From positions 930,001-994,000 of the forward strand of contig VICG01000009.1 in NCBI GenBank assembly GCA_008692225.1: DNA of 64,000 bases, given 5' to 3'. The translations under genes were made by a program, and so were the position numbers. The notes under the pieces were generated by a model that was given only the letters and a program-made list of their open reading frames with translations, was not told the DNA's origin and ran no database searches. Shown in pieces: positions 1 to 12,687 of the stretch; the stretch's first letter is position 1, and every line of letters starts with the position of its first letter. This DNA is from Monilinia fructicola (taxonomy: Eukaryota > Ascomycota > Leotiomycetes > Helotiales > Sclerotiniaceae).

Positions 1-1848
1 GGTAGTCGGGTGGACTTGTGTCTGGGGCGTTGCAGCGATGGAAATCGGATTTGTGGCTGGTGTGTCTATGTTGGATCTTTTCCTTTCCTCGAGCGCTTGT
101 TTTGCGAAAGATATCGCTGCGCTCACTTGTACTGAGTGGATGTTCATGTAGCAACTTTCGAGCGCCAGAAACCCAATACAAAGATTCATAATATGGAGGG
201 GGTCTGCTTCTGACGAGACACTGGTTTCCATGGATAGGGTGGAAAATGTAATGGTAATGTTCAATATGAAGACTGAAGAGTAATAAGTATTTCTTCTTTT
301 TGGGGTGAATGCGCGAATTCTTACTTCTGGTGAATGACCTCAATATCTGATGTAAAAACCATAATTCATATTCAAGAACACCTAGTTCTCACGAGGGATC
401 AAGCTTTCCTAGCTATTACTTGCTGAACTCCTAAGCTTAGTAGTAAATGGAACTTCTAGCTCAAGGGCAAATAACATTTGCCCTATTTTTTCCTTCCTGT
501 TAAATAGGTACAATTGAAGGCGTGTGATCTGTGTCTTGCCCAAGTATTCTTCATTGGAAACGCCAGTCCATGTTTCGATTCTTTGTTGGGGAAATCGAAT
601 ATTGCAAGAATATACTCGAGTTTGAGCAGCACGTCCCATCGTGATGTTGCTTCTTCATAATGAATACATTGTACGGAGCTGCTTAGTTCTGATGCATATT
701 GTGAGAACGATCTATTCTAAACTGAAGCTGCATGCATGAACCTTACACGCGTTGATACCCCTGGTGACAGCAAGCGGGAATGCAGATGCGAAAAGACGGT
801 CATTCGCAGGCTATTTTCCATTCTGGAACAGGGTCGCTGGCAGATACTGGAAAGGATCAGGTGGAGAATGGGAAAAGACCATAGGCTGTGGGAAGAACAT
901 CGTCTTTATGTCAGGCCGCATTGTTGATTTCCGCAATTGCATCATGATACAAGCATAATTTTGGTCATGGAATTGGTTTGGAGAGCTGTTCATGATCCAT
1001 CTAGCAAGATGCCAGCGATGGGTTTACCGGTTGTATGTTATCTGAGGGATTTCTATTGAACCATGCGGTAGACATGTTGGAAATTAATTTTACTAAGGCG
1101 CTGCCGCATGGAAAAATGTTTGAAACTAGAAGGTAGAGTTGAGAATGGGCGTGTTGTGTGTTTAGGTCGGTGTTAAGTGTCTAATAGATGCTTTTGTTGG
1201 GCCTAGGGCATTCACAACATTAGGATTATGTATGTTATGGCTGAGTAGAGAATCATTACTATTGACATCAAGCGTAGAATATCTTTCTTGAAACATCAAT
1301 GTCTTATATATAAATACGAAATATTGTCGCGAGTCTGATTGTTCTGGATCTTTCGTTCTTTAGATTTTGAACCAAAAACTGGAGATCAACTTGAATCATA
1401 CTAAGCTATCAGCAGAGTCAATTCTTATGACCTAAAAGAGAAGCTTCAAGAATAACATATAATACTCATTACTAATAGCATCGAATTGCGGTGAGCGGGC
1501 ATAAACAACTAAATACCTATTAGCGTACTTCATGTTAAACTGCATTGAGATGTTTACCTAGATATCAGCCTATATGTACCACCATTATAGACTTTACATG
1601 GGTATCAATCCTCTCTTGAACCCAAACCTCCATCTACTACAATGTGATTGTATGCATCATAGCTTCTTTCTTCGCCTTTGAACCTCTTTAGCACCTTCCT
1701 TTCTTCCCTCCCTCTATTCCTCATCACTTTCTCTGTCTTCTCTGGCTCTTCATGAGTCGCTCATCTAACCGAGTTGGTCGCCACGTTTTCTTCCACTCTG
1801 GAAAACAGATACTTCACCGCCCCTTGGAATCTTTAGTATTTTATCCTC
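1..1848. other. intergenic, no gene seen
   Basis: Only short open frames of under 100 codons occur here, overlapping each other on both strands and lacking a recognisable family or convincing splice sites. Base composition is moderately AT-rich. The last 250 bases, a pyrimidine-rich plus strand, are the likely 3' untranslated and terminator region of the minus-strand gene that ends at 1849. Confidence 0.5.
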
Positions 1849-3930
1849 TCACAGCCCGGCACGACTCGCTTCAGCGTCCCTATCACTTTGAATTGGTTCT
1901 ATTGCGTCTACATCTTCAGCAGGCGCATTGTTCGAAGCTCTTTCCAATGCCTCTCTCGCTCTGCGAGTCCGTTGAGCTCTCAGCTCCCAGATATCCTCAG
2001 GTCTCAAGCTTCTTTTTAAGAATGTTGTACGCAGACTTGGTTGTTTTCTAAATTTCTTTTGCTTTTCCCTCTGCTTTCTATTATGTTCTCCCATATAGCA
2101 CACATGGAAAGAACTCGTGCTCTCACTTGGAGTGTTTTGTGAGCTAGCGACTGCTTGCATGGAGGGTCCTGGGGACGAACTAGACTCGGGAGCGGGCTTC
2201 AATACCGGACAACACTGCATAACGTCTTTAGCATTGTCTTCAAGAAGTGTCCCGGGTGATCCACCTGTTATTTCAGACTGATTCTCCGTTCTTGAACCAC
2301 CTTCTATGGGCTCTGCCTTCCTCGAATCATCTTCTATAATTGATCCAGCAGATCTGATTGCATTTGATCTAGAAAGGGTGCGTGAATTGGGGGCTGATGA
2401 TGTGCTTTCGGAGACCTGTCTCTCAAGGTCTCTGGTGCCATTCTGCTGGAGAACCTGCTCAGTGCTATGAGTGTTTCGCTCTAAATCGTCGACTTTCTTC
2501 TTCAGGATCTCTTTGATGTACTCAATCAGTGCTCCCAATGACTCATTACTTTCTTTCCTAATTGTCTTAATCCTAGTTGGACCTCTTTCAGTCATCTCTT
2601 GCGTCAACACAGGCTCATCTCCCGCCCCAAAACAAATCTTTCTAAGTCTTTTTGGTACAAGTTTTCTAAGTTTCGATCCCAATGTCGATTTCCTAGATTG
2701 CTCGGGGGGTGCCACATACATCGCCGAGATAAAGTTGATATTAGCGGACAGCGGTTGAGTGCTTATTATTTCTCCAGTTCTTTCGACGGAGTAAACGGTA
2801 CGAGTATGAAAGTTTGGATTGCTCTGGTTGGTTGGTTCATTCACAGATGGAGCTGAAGAATCATGCGATGCATGAATGTCGTTCAACTTTTCATGATCAT
2901 CGGCAGTCCGAAGGTTTTCATCTGGCATTTTAGGTTCGCTCACCGAAACGCTGTCGGAAGTGCTTTGCCTCTGTTGGTAAAGTCTAATCGCTTGCCTCTC
3001 TTGCCTCAACATCTCTACTCTCTCCCCTCTGATGGCATTCTGATCGTAGGAATCTATATTCTCCCTAAACTTGCTCACTCTATAAACTCGATTGTTCCCT
3101 GATGCAGTTGGATCAAAATGTGGAAATACCACGCATGCATTTGGCTCCATCATTTCGTTGTTCTCACGCCTAGAACGTGGCCTCCCATACCGAGATCCCC
3201 CCTCTTCATCCTGTCTCCCTTCTTCTTCGGATTCGATGTTATCTTCATCCACTGCACTCCCAACATCTGTGTGACTTTGAGAAATCGACGGACACTGGGC
3301 ATATGTCTTTCTCTCGGCCAGTCCATTCATCTTTCCGCCAGTGGGACTCGGGCCCTTCTCCACAGGGGTCTTCACGTCGCTATCCATGCCTTTCTTATCT
3401 GTTTTGCTCTCATCGACCATAGCTCTTGGCCAAAAGTGAGGAGTCCCTTTGCTTCGGCCCTCCTGGACCTTTTCCCTCTTTTTTGGCTTAAGATTACGAT
3501 AAAAGTTCGAAACTCTTCTGTTCCACTTAGGCTCTTCCTGGTGACGTGAATGATTCTCTTCAGTATTATTGACATCCTTACCAGTTGTCTTCGCCTTGTT
3601 GGGCAGTTCCTTGTTCTCCTTTCCTCCACTAACCTTTCTCTTTTTCTTCGGTTTTCTATTTTTATGACGATTGTCGTCGTCGCTATCACTATCATTGGTA
3701 GAATAGTTGATGTTATCATCATCATGATTCTCCGCAGCATCATTACTCTGCGGAATAGTACAAAACGCTTCACCGATGCTGTCATCCTGTATCATTCCTT
3801 CAGCGCTATAACGCAATGCATGGTCTGTGTCCGCACAATCTAGCATGAATGGCCGTTCGCAAGGTTGGATTTCATCCTGCTCCGCTGCAGATTCGGGGGG
3901 TGTGGTAGTTTTCAACTTGGATCTCTGCAT
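1849..3930 (-). CDS. Large disordered, probably nuclear protein of unknown function
   Basis: A single uninterrupted 693-codon frame starts at an ATG (3930-3928) and ends at 1849. I do not recognise a family. The protein is dominated by Ser, Asp, Glu, Lys and Arg, with acidic Asp-rich stretches in the first 120 residues and later Ser/Thr/Pro-rich linkers, so it is likely mostly disordered. Around residue 95 it carries the motif PKKKRKV, identical to the classical monopartite SV40-type nuclear localisation signal; a second basic patch (KKKRKPQ-like Lys/Arg residues) and an Arg-rich helix lie near the C-terminus. A long frame this free of stops, with biased composition and no repeats in the DNA, argues for a real gene. 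No intron is needed. Nuclear location is inferred from the signal alone; chromatin or transcription roles would be guesses. Confidence 0.7.
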   Translation of the reverse strand: MQRSKLKTTTPPESAAEQDEIQPCERPFMLDCADTDHALRYSAEGMIQDDSIGEAFCTIPQSNDAAENHDDDNINYSTNDSDSDDDNRHKNRKPKKKRKVSGGKENKELPNKAKTTGKDVNNTEENHSRHQEEPKWNRRVSNFYRNLKPKKREKVQEGRSKGTPHFWPRAMVDESKTDKKGMDSDVKTPVEKGPSPTGGKMNGLAERKTYAQCPSISQSHTDVGSAVDEDNIESEEEGRQDEEGGSRYGRPRSRRENNEMMEPNACVVFPHFDPTASGNNRVYRVSKFRENIDSYDQNAIRGERVEMLRQERQAIRLYQQRQSTSDSVSVSEPKMPDENLRTADDHEKLNDIHASHDSSAPSVNEPTNQSNPNFHTRTVYSVERTGEIISTQPLSANINFISAMYVAPPEQSRKSTLGSKLRKLVPKRLRKICFGAGDEPVLTQEMTERGPTRIKTIRKESNESLGALIEYIKEILKKKVDDLERNTHSTEQVLQQNGTRDLERQVSESTSSAPNSRTLSRSNAIRSAGSIIEDDSRKAEPIEGGSRTENQSEITGGSPGTLLEDNAKDVMQCCPVLKPAPESSSSPGPSMQAVASSQNTPSESTSSFHVCYMGEHNRKQREKQKKFRKQPSLRTTFLKRSLRPEDIWELRAQRTRRAREALERASNNAPAEDVDAIEPIQSDRDAEASRAGL

Positions 3931-6900
3931 CTCTGTCTTTGAAATGATACGAACTCGATAACTTGCGGTATGTGGATTCTATTCAGTATTCAAGTCAATA
4001 ATAGCTTGATAGTCAGTGGTATGATGTGCAAACATGTAATATAGCTAACGCTCTGATGAGACTCGATATTTTAGATATATAAAATCTGCTATTCAAAAGA
4101 AGACTTCGATGAGGTCAGCAACTAGGAGTAGGATTTCTCAGAAGTTGAGTTCGGTAATGGGGGGTTTGATGAGGAAATATGAAATCTAGATGTGAATGAT
4201 GATTGTCTAATAAGGGTTGTGCTCTGGTTGTTGGTTTGAGTAGCAAATTTATAGGATTTGAAATGATAAGTGACTGTATTGTCCTGTATCACGGCTTTTT
4301 GAGAAGCAAATCTGGATTTCAACAGATAAAAGGGAAGGGGGAACCAAGACTGGTAACCGTACTGCAACTGGGAATCTGACGTCTCCCCGTACACGACTCA
4401 ACTGTTTGAGTAAGCTATAGGCAGTAGTATTATAGTGTAGTGCTAAAGTCCCCATACTTGATGGTTTGCTAAATCTAGAATTTTAGGTTCCTTAGCGAGT
4501 TTTTACTTCAGAAACTCGGATATAACTCTCTTCTATTGGGTGCCTTGATCATTATTGCTCCACAAAACGACTGACCCCCCTAATTCAACGGTCGCTAAGC
4601 TAATTTATTAGTGTTCTTGGCATTTTTGACAGCCAAAGAACATCGCACAATAACAAAATGGGAAAATTTGAAATTCGTACTGTAACAGCGGAAATCTGAT
4701 TGAATGAATTCTTCAAAAGAGCTAGAACTTCCTGAAATGATTGCTCCATCTATCAATCAAATACTCTTCATTCAATTCGAATTCGACTCAGAGCGAACTA
4801 ATCACTCGCTTAGACCTCAACACCTGGCATCCCTGTCATTTCCATACAAATCGTCATTCCTACTATTCTATACTACCGTGCAAATGAAAGCGGAAAATAT
4901 TTTCTTTAAATGTTAGTGTTTCAATTATGACATCTTGAGTGTACTAGATAATAGTACTGCTATGATGCCGTTGCTCCAGCAATCGACACCTTGCGATTCA
5001 GGCGAGATCTACTGTTAGTCAAATGGTATGATACGTAATGATATACACACTTTGATAATTTATTACAGTTGACGAATCGACTGACATTGGCATGAAGTAA
5101 GTCAATCCAATAAAAAGAGACCAGCAACTTGACCCTCAGTCTTTCACCTCTCGAAGTAAATGCCTCAAATGCATATCTTTTGTCGAACATTCATGAAATG
5201 CCCCAAATTCTATGACTATCCAGTTATCAGCAAATTAAGCTAACGAACAGATTAATTATTGCATTCTTACCATTACGCCATGGTTATCCCATCCAAGATA
5301 TAGTTCTTTGGATATGATCTTCTTGGCTCAGATATTCTACTCATTCTACTTCGATCTCATCCTTCTCCTTCCTAGTTTCCCTGTTTTCAACACTCCCCCG
5401 CCTCCACATTTTTCCTTCACCTCTGCTCATTTCTTACCCAACCCGCCAAGATTATAGCTTGAGCAGCCTTTGTCACATCGATAAGGACTAAAAGCCAAAT
5501 GAAGGTACCACATCACAATCTTAAATTGAACGTTTCCGATAATGCCAATAAATCCATCAACGTATTTGCTTGGCGAGAAATTCTCCTAGTATTCGCGGTG
5601 AATGCAACGAGAAATTCTACCAAGATCGCACACAGCGTCAAACCCATCTGACGTTTCGCTCCACCAAGCATATAACCCTCATCTACCCGAACATCAAAAG
5701 ACCCCTAGCTCCAAAAGAAACTCCTGATAGCAGCCTGAAGACAGCGAGATGATCTCCTGGTGGCACTACCTTCGTGAATCGAGATCTGCAGTGTTAAGCT
5801 GTCAGTGATGGTGTCATCCCGCTTGCATACTAGGTACTCAATGGTAAGGATCGATAGATCGAACCACATAGAAGCAAGCGTATTACTTAATGGAGAGCTG
5901 GACCCGTACGCTAATCGTTGCCCCAAGAGCGTTGTTAGACATTAAATATCGCAGGTGCGATTATCAGCTCTACATAGCCTCACAATCGTAAATTGATACC
6001 AACACAACCTTTTCCGCACCCACAGGAAACACCCTCTTGGCTTCGTAGTCTACGTTCTTATATTTTCTATATACCCGATTCACACTAACAGCATAGATCG
6101 TCAACTTTCTCGAGCCATGGATATGCAGTGGAGGAATTGGGATTCGTTGTATCGCGCATGTTGATCCGTACTGAAGTATGTATAGGTTCTTCACGAAGTA
6201 TGTGTATACGTAGTATTAGATTCATATCACTGGCGTGTACTAGTGCCAAAACTGCAGATATATCACAGCCCTTCCAAGCCAGTCAGACTCTGGAATTCAC
6301 GCTTCCTGATAGCTATCCTGCATGGATAGCATTTGGGGTTGCTTCTCATGGGTTGGGGGGATGGCTTTGCGGTTCTGAAGTCTGAACCGAAGTTCCTAAA
6401 CTCAGATATACACTACAGGTATTATGTCTTCTTTTTTTTTGGAATACTGTCAAAAGAGTGATGTGAATCAGTATATGAGTGTTTTGCTCAGAGCTTTTTG
6501 CTTCATAGATACTTGAGTTTGATAGACTAGTTAGTGATTATGTTTGACTTGCATGCAGGTAACTTGACTGCTATCATGTAGAGTGTGGAAAGCCAAATAT
6601 CGTGGTAGTTCTTGATATTATTGGTGCTTCCAAGGTTATATGAATTATATAACTAGTTGATAGAAACCCACAGTTTGAGTTCCTATTATGTACTGGAAGG
6701 GCCATGGGGCCGAAGAGTAAATCATAAAAGACAAATGTTTGGATGCAAGTCGACTTCACTTTACGATGATGGAAAGATGATTTCCCACATGTATCTGAAA
6801 TTTGACAAGAGTCACACGACTGCCATACACATACCAATCACCTGAATCCTCTCACAAATATCCTCCACCGCTATTCACATATTCACCCTACCCACCCTAT

Positions 6901-7036
6901 GCATCTTATGCGCGCTATGAACATATTACTGTCCTTTTGACTGAGAAAAAGAAAAGTAAAAAATTGCCAGATCGATATCACCTGCCCAGTAATATCAACC
7001 CCCGGTACTCTCCCACCTCCCTCTTATTTGGCCAAC
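3931..7036. other. intergenic, no gene seen
   Basis: About 3.1 kb between two minus-strand genes. Open frames are below 105 codons, mutually overlapping, and have no family resemblance. The part next to 3931 should hold the promoter of the disordered-protein gene, and the part just below 7036 the 3' end of the subtilisin gene. No repeat of note was seen. Confidence 0.5.
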
Positions 7037-8415
<1,379 letters not shown>

Positions 8416-8508
8416 AATGAAGTTGTGGTCAAAGAGTTATTCTTGGTGTAAAGTTAATGGAGAAGATGTTCCCTGATGAGAGATTCCTTGGGAGGCGCAG
8501 AGGCAGTA

Positions 8509-8523
8509 TTTAAGTACATTTTC
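8509..8523 (-). promoter_or_regulatory. possible TATA-like core promoter of the subtilisin gene
   Basis: On the minus strand the sequence CTTAAATACT lies about 100 bases upstream of the protease ATG at 8415. It is a TATA-like element at a plausible distance for a transcription start 40-70 bases before the start codon. This is a motif match only. Confidence 0.25.
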
Positions 8524-10770
8524 TTGACGCTCTTGCACATATGCAAATTTGGATGGCTCTTGTCGGCGAACTTTCCAAACTCATGGCAAGATAAGATTGC
8601 TATGAATCGTCAAACCAAGTAGTATTGCGAGTCGATATCACCAACAGGAACATTATTCTTCATTGTCACCTTCTACAATTGATTGCTGTCTTCAATCTCA
8701 GGCATTAATCTATTACATTTGTGGAAGTTGGCAAGGAGTTTGACATGAAAAGGTTCTCCAGGGCCTGACTTGGCTACCGGCACTTGTCAGGGGATATAAT
8801 CTTTGTCGAGATGCTATTCGACAAACACATCTCCATGGCGTGCTAGAATAATGAAGCAAGACAGTCCTAGCATAACACCATCGTGAATTTCATCAACTAC
8901 GACGTACCACGAGCCGAACTTAACGACATCAAATCGATATGAATCTCAGGCTAAACGCCATCATAATAGTCAATGTGTCGCTCTCCTGCAGATTTATATA
9001 CCATATTGGGAAGCTGTGAAGCTTTTCTTATCGAGCTTTAAATATGCGGCGTCCTATTGGCACAAAGCTTGTAATTTATGTAGCATTGCCAAGTTTGGAG
9101 CCAAGCGCTCGACTGAACAATCAGAAGCTTGATACTACTTCAAGATATCTAGAGACGCACAAGCGCCAAGTGAACTGGGTATATATGATTGTACAATATC
9201 ATTGAGGATGGCTTCATCTAATCAGAATCAATAACAACCTCCCCTTTCGAGAATGAATATTTATTGAAACTTGTTGAATTCCAATGATCGGAAGAATCTC
9301 GTGATGATAAAATCATCTTGGCGACAACTTATAGCCATTGTTGCTGAAATGATGAAATATGGAATGCCGGTATTTTGAAGGGCTTCATCGAAAAGGCTTA
9401 TCTCCTGCCTCAAAGATATCAGCCATAATACTCCTCTGTAGCGCCCCCCCGTCTCAATCATGCACACCATCTTTTTCTAATCATCTTGGCAAACTTGAGC
9501 ATAGCAGACAATATATTCCGATGAACATAGTCGAGCTAAGGTATAGATACTAAAGTTCTCTTCTTCCAGACATTTGAAATTGAACTAATCTGTTTGAACA
9601 TGAGATCAATGTTGTGTGACCAGTGACTGACTGTTGGGACACCACTATTCGCCTTGAAAACTTCAATTAATAAAGATGACGCTTGTCGGCATGACTTTGC
9701 GACGTTGATATAAGATTGAGGAATGCACGGGAGATGGACACGGGTGGAGAGATCTTTCTATGTGGGACAGCTTAAGTCTCCGGGATACCGCTTGTATATT
9801 AGCCGGAACTGAAATAGGAAGGTGTGACAACTTACCCCAGACATTGTCTCTATCACATGAATCTCACGTGTGTTTTATGTCTCTCTGGTCAAATGTGAGG
9901 GTCACTGAGGAACAATTTGACTTCTTAGTCGACCTGTTGTGAAATGGCGTCATAGTATGTCAGTCTGCTCTCATATTCAGACTCCAATCATCAAAAGCAT
10001 CAAGATAAATATATAACTCGAGTAGAATAGCTCGACCTTCACCTGTGTGATGATCAACCAAATAGGGAGATATACTCATCGACTCGCCTCGGAAAAGGCG
10101 GAATACTCAACTCACAACAGTCATATGATGACAATTACCTCTCGTAGCACCCGGAAAGCCATAACTCTTTTTCTTCCACCGCCCACCGGAACCAAATTAT
10201 ACAGCGGGTATCGTACATACACACCACCCTCCTTCCTTCGCCTGCAGGTCAATCGGCATACAACCTAAATCCTCAATATCCAACCTCTCCCTAACACTCC
10301 CTACTATCAGCCACCCACGACGAAGCCAACCGGATAGCGAGGATTCTAATTCCCATTACCGCGAACGGAAGATTGTTAAAAACCTGTCTCATCACAATGA
10401 TGTGTGCAGTGTGTAATTTTCAGGTCATTAAATCATGATATCTGTATTCCTCCGATACATATCATGATTAAATGCAACAGTGCTTTTAAGCATAAAGACT
10501 CACCCTCAAAGTGTTGGGATACTTGTGATGTGAGCGCACGCTGATACCTCGACGTTCACATGAGTCGTTCCAGAAAGACCGAGTAAGCTCTCCTTCACCA
10601 ATCACAAGAATATCAAAGATAAGAGATATGATATAATATCACATTCTTTGACTGTAGTTGCCCACGGAGCCACCAACAATAAAGCTATATATCCAAGTCT
10701 CAATATTAATTCCCACTCTACACTAGCCCCCTTCGTAAGCGAGTAGATAGCACCAAGTCTTGTATGTATG
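8524..10770. other. intergenic, no gene seen
   Basis: About 2.2 kb without a supportable gene; open frames stay under 75 codons. The portion next to 8524 is the upstream regulatory region of the subtilisin gene. No tRNA-like box pair or inverted repeat was noticed. Confidence 0.45.
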
Positions 10771-10959
10771 TGTTGGTATAAACTTGGTCAGTTAAAGTGT
10801 AAGTACTTAATCCTTTTGGTATATCATCGTTGTTATTCTCTATGTAATCTATGGAATGGAGGACGACTTTATAGACGTCCTCGAGGTGCTAGTACCCCCA
10901 ATACGGTTAGACGTATTATTCGTACAGCAACCCAATATCACATGATCCATTTCCCGACA
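10771..10959 (+). mobile_element. solo LTR of a retrotransposon, copy 1
   Basis: A 189-base sequence starts TGTTGG and ends CCCGACA, so it has the TG...CA ends and short imperfect inverted termini of an LTR. It is nearly identical, in reverse complement, to 46707-46898; I see only a handful of substitutions and one 3-base gap. The flanking five bases are gtatg on the left and gtata on the right, a one-mismatch target-site duplication. No gag/pol sequence lies next to it, so it is a solo LTR left by recombination between the two LTRs. The TGTTGG start is common in Ty1/copia LTRs, but superfamily assignment is inference. Confidence 0.85.
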
Positions 10960-11939
10960 GTATATATTCAATCCCCACGATATCATATAATCGGTAACAC
11001 AAAAAAAATCATCGCCAACATGATATCGTACCACGGCAAGTAACCAACCCTCACCTCCCACCAAGCGACCGCCCGGTTCAACAGGGTGCAGACTCGCAGC
11101 CCGCTTGACTTGATCATCAAACCAGCTGCGCGACCCCTCTCGCCACTCATCACGATTCATGGTGCCATATATCTGTAGATTTCTACGTATTCTGCATGAT
11201 AAGTAGACGATGATCATAATTCAACGATACTCCAGTCACCAAACAAGCGAGGATAGATGAACGAACGTATCCACGCGCCAAAAAGACGTTATACAATCCC
11301 CCCTGAATAAAGGGCAATGGATGAATCCTCCCTGACATTCATCACCTGAACAGTTGAATTCTTTGCACAAGCCAGATTGTGATCTTCCCATCAATGCAGG
11401 GTGGTATTCAGCGAATTGTCACTCTTGATGTGTGGCGAAAACGAAGTCTACCGCAATGATAAATTTTGCTTGCTAGATTTAGATGGACCGAACCTTCTTT
11501 TGCCGTTTCTTCAGGGGAGCGCACGGTACTAACACATCCTACAAGATCCAATACACGACATCCACGCCACAAAAACTAGACCCCATTCCCGCCGCGCCGT
11601 GGAAGATCCCCCCTCCCATTTCCCTTTCCGCCTTCATACCTTCGAGATCCGAAGACGCCACCGGAAATCCTCCCCTCCACATCCCACTGCGTGAGGAGAA
11701 GATCTCTTCAATTTACATAAGTGGCAAATAAGCGACGTAGCACGAGCGTAGGTCACCGGTCTGAGAACGCCATCCGGGCTCCCTCCGCCCATCCTCCGCG
11801 GTAGAACCAAGGGTAAATTTCTAATGCGATAGTCTCACTACAATACGCCTCGATACCTCCCCCTAGCCCATTCATCCATCTGTCTATCCGTACGTCCATC
11901 CACGATAGAAGTCGATGGATCGCCGTGCTTCCTCATATG

Positions 11940-11972
11940 ACTGACTGACTGACTGACTGACTGACTGACTGA
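11940..11972. repeat. (CTGA)n microsatellite
   Basis: About eight perfect tandem copies of a 4-base unit, directly visible, with no coding context. Confidence 0.95.
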
Positions 11973-12009
11973 CCGACTAACTAAACAAGTAAATACGTAT
12001 ATACCACCC

Positions 12010-12095
12010 CCCATAACAACATCAATAACAACATCAATAACAACATCAATAACAACATCAATAACAACACCCATAACAACATCCATAACAACACC
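12010..12095. repeat. 12-base minisatellite (AACAACATCAAT unit)
   Basis: Five or so tandem copies of a 12-base AACAACATCAAT-type unit, degenerating at the right edge into CCCATAACAACA variants. Confidence 0.9.
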
Positions 12096-12537
12096 CACCC
12101 ACCCATCCATCCATCATCCACACAACCCTCCAATAAAAACCCCCCCTCAAAAAAAAAAAAAAAAAAAAAAAACCAACAACAACTGAAAGTTTCCCAAGAG
12201 CAAAAGCCGCAGCTATAATCTCACGATTCCTTCCCCTATACCTTTTCTCCGCGCCGTATATCGTCGGGCAGACAGACGATAAAGCATCGGTTCGGTAGCA
12301 GGCGCCGGATAGTCTTTCAATCAGATCCTTTTTTTTTTTCTTTTTTTTTCATTCATTTAAAAAAAGAAAAAAAAAAGAAAAAAAAAACAAATAAAGTAAA
12401 ATAAAAGACGAATACCCCGAGCTAAGAAGCCAGCATCCAACGATGCGGACCTCGCTGATCGTGCCGCGCCCGATGGGGGTATCGGCGTGTTGAGGGAATG
12501 CGGTGTTGAGTTTAGGGTGGGGGAATGGGCGGAGGGT

Positions 12538-12656
12538 GGAAGGAGGGGAGAGGAGAGGAGAGGAAAGGAAAGGAAAGAAAAGGAAAGGAAAGGAAAGGAA
12601 AGAAAAGGAAAGGAAAGGAAAGGAAAGGAAAGGAAAGAAAAGAAAAGAAAGGAAGG
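12538..12656 (+). repeat. 119-base uninterrupted polypurine tract
   Basis: Every base from 12538 to 12656 is A or G on the plus strand, built from GGAGA then GGAAA/GAAAA repeats with local mirror symmetry. It starts 32 bases beyond the P450 stop codon, so it would be a pyrimidine tract in the 3' end of that transcript. Mirror-symmetric purine tracts can form triplex (H-DNA) structures; whether this one does is inference. Confidence 0.95.
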
Positions 12657-12687
12657 TCGGCAAAACCGACAAATCCCAACTCATCAC

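Larger units (their letters stand above)
10960..12687. other. intergenic with simple repeats
   Basis: No gene is supported. The stretch holds a (CTGA)n run near 11940-11972, a 12-base minisatellite at about 12010-12095, a run of 24 A at 12149-12172, mixed A/T homopolymers at 12327-12390 and the purine tract at 12538-12656. Long frames through it, including a 247-codon plus-strand frame over 12487-13230, follow from the purine tract and from the GC-rich antisense of the P450 gene. Confidence 0.6.

Noticed and set aside
10768..11217. frames inside and next to the LTR copy 1
   Set aside because: The sequence is explained by the solo LTR, whose second copy has no matching frame function.
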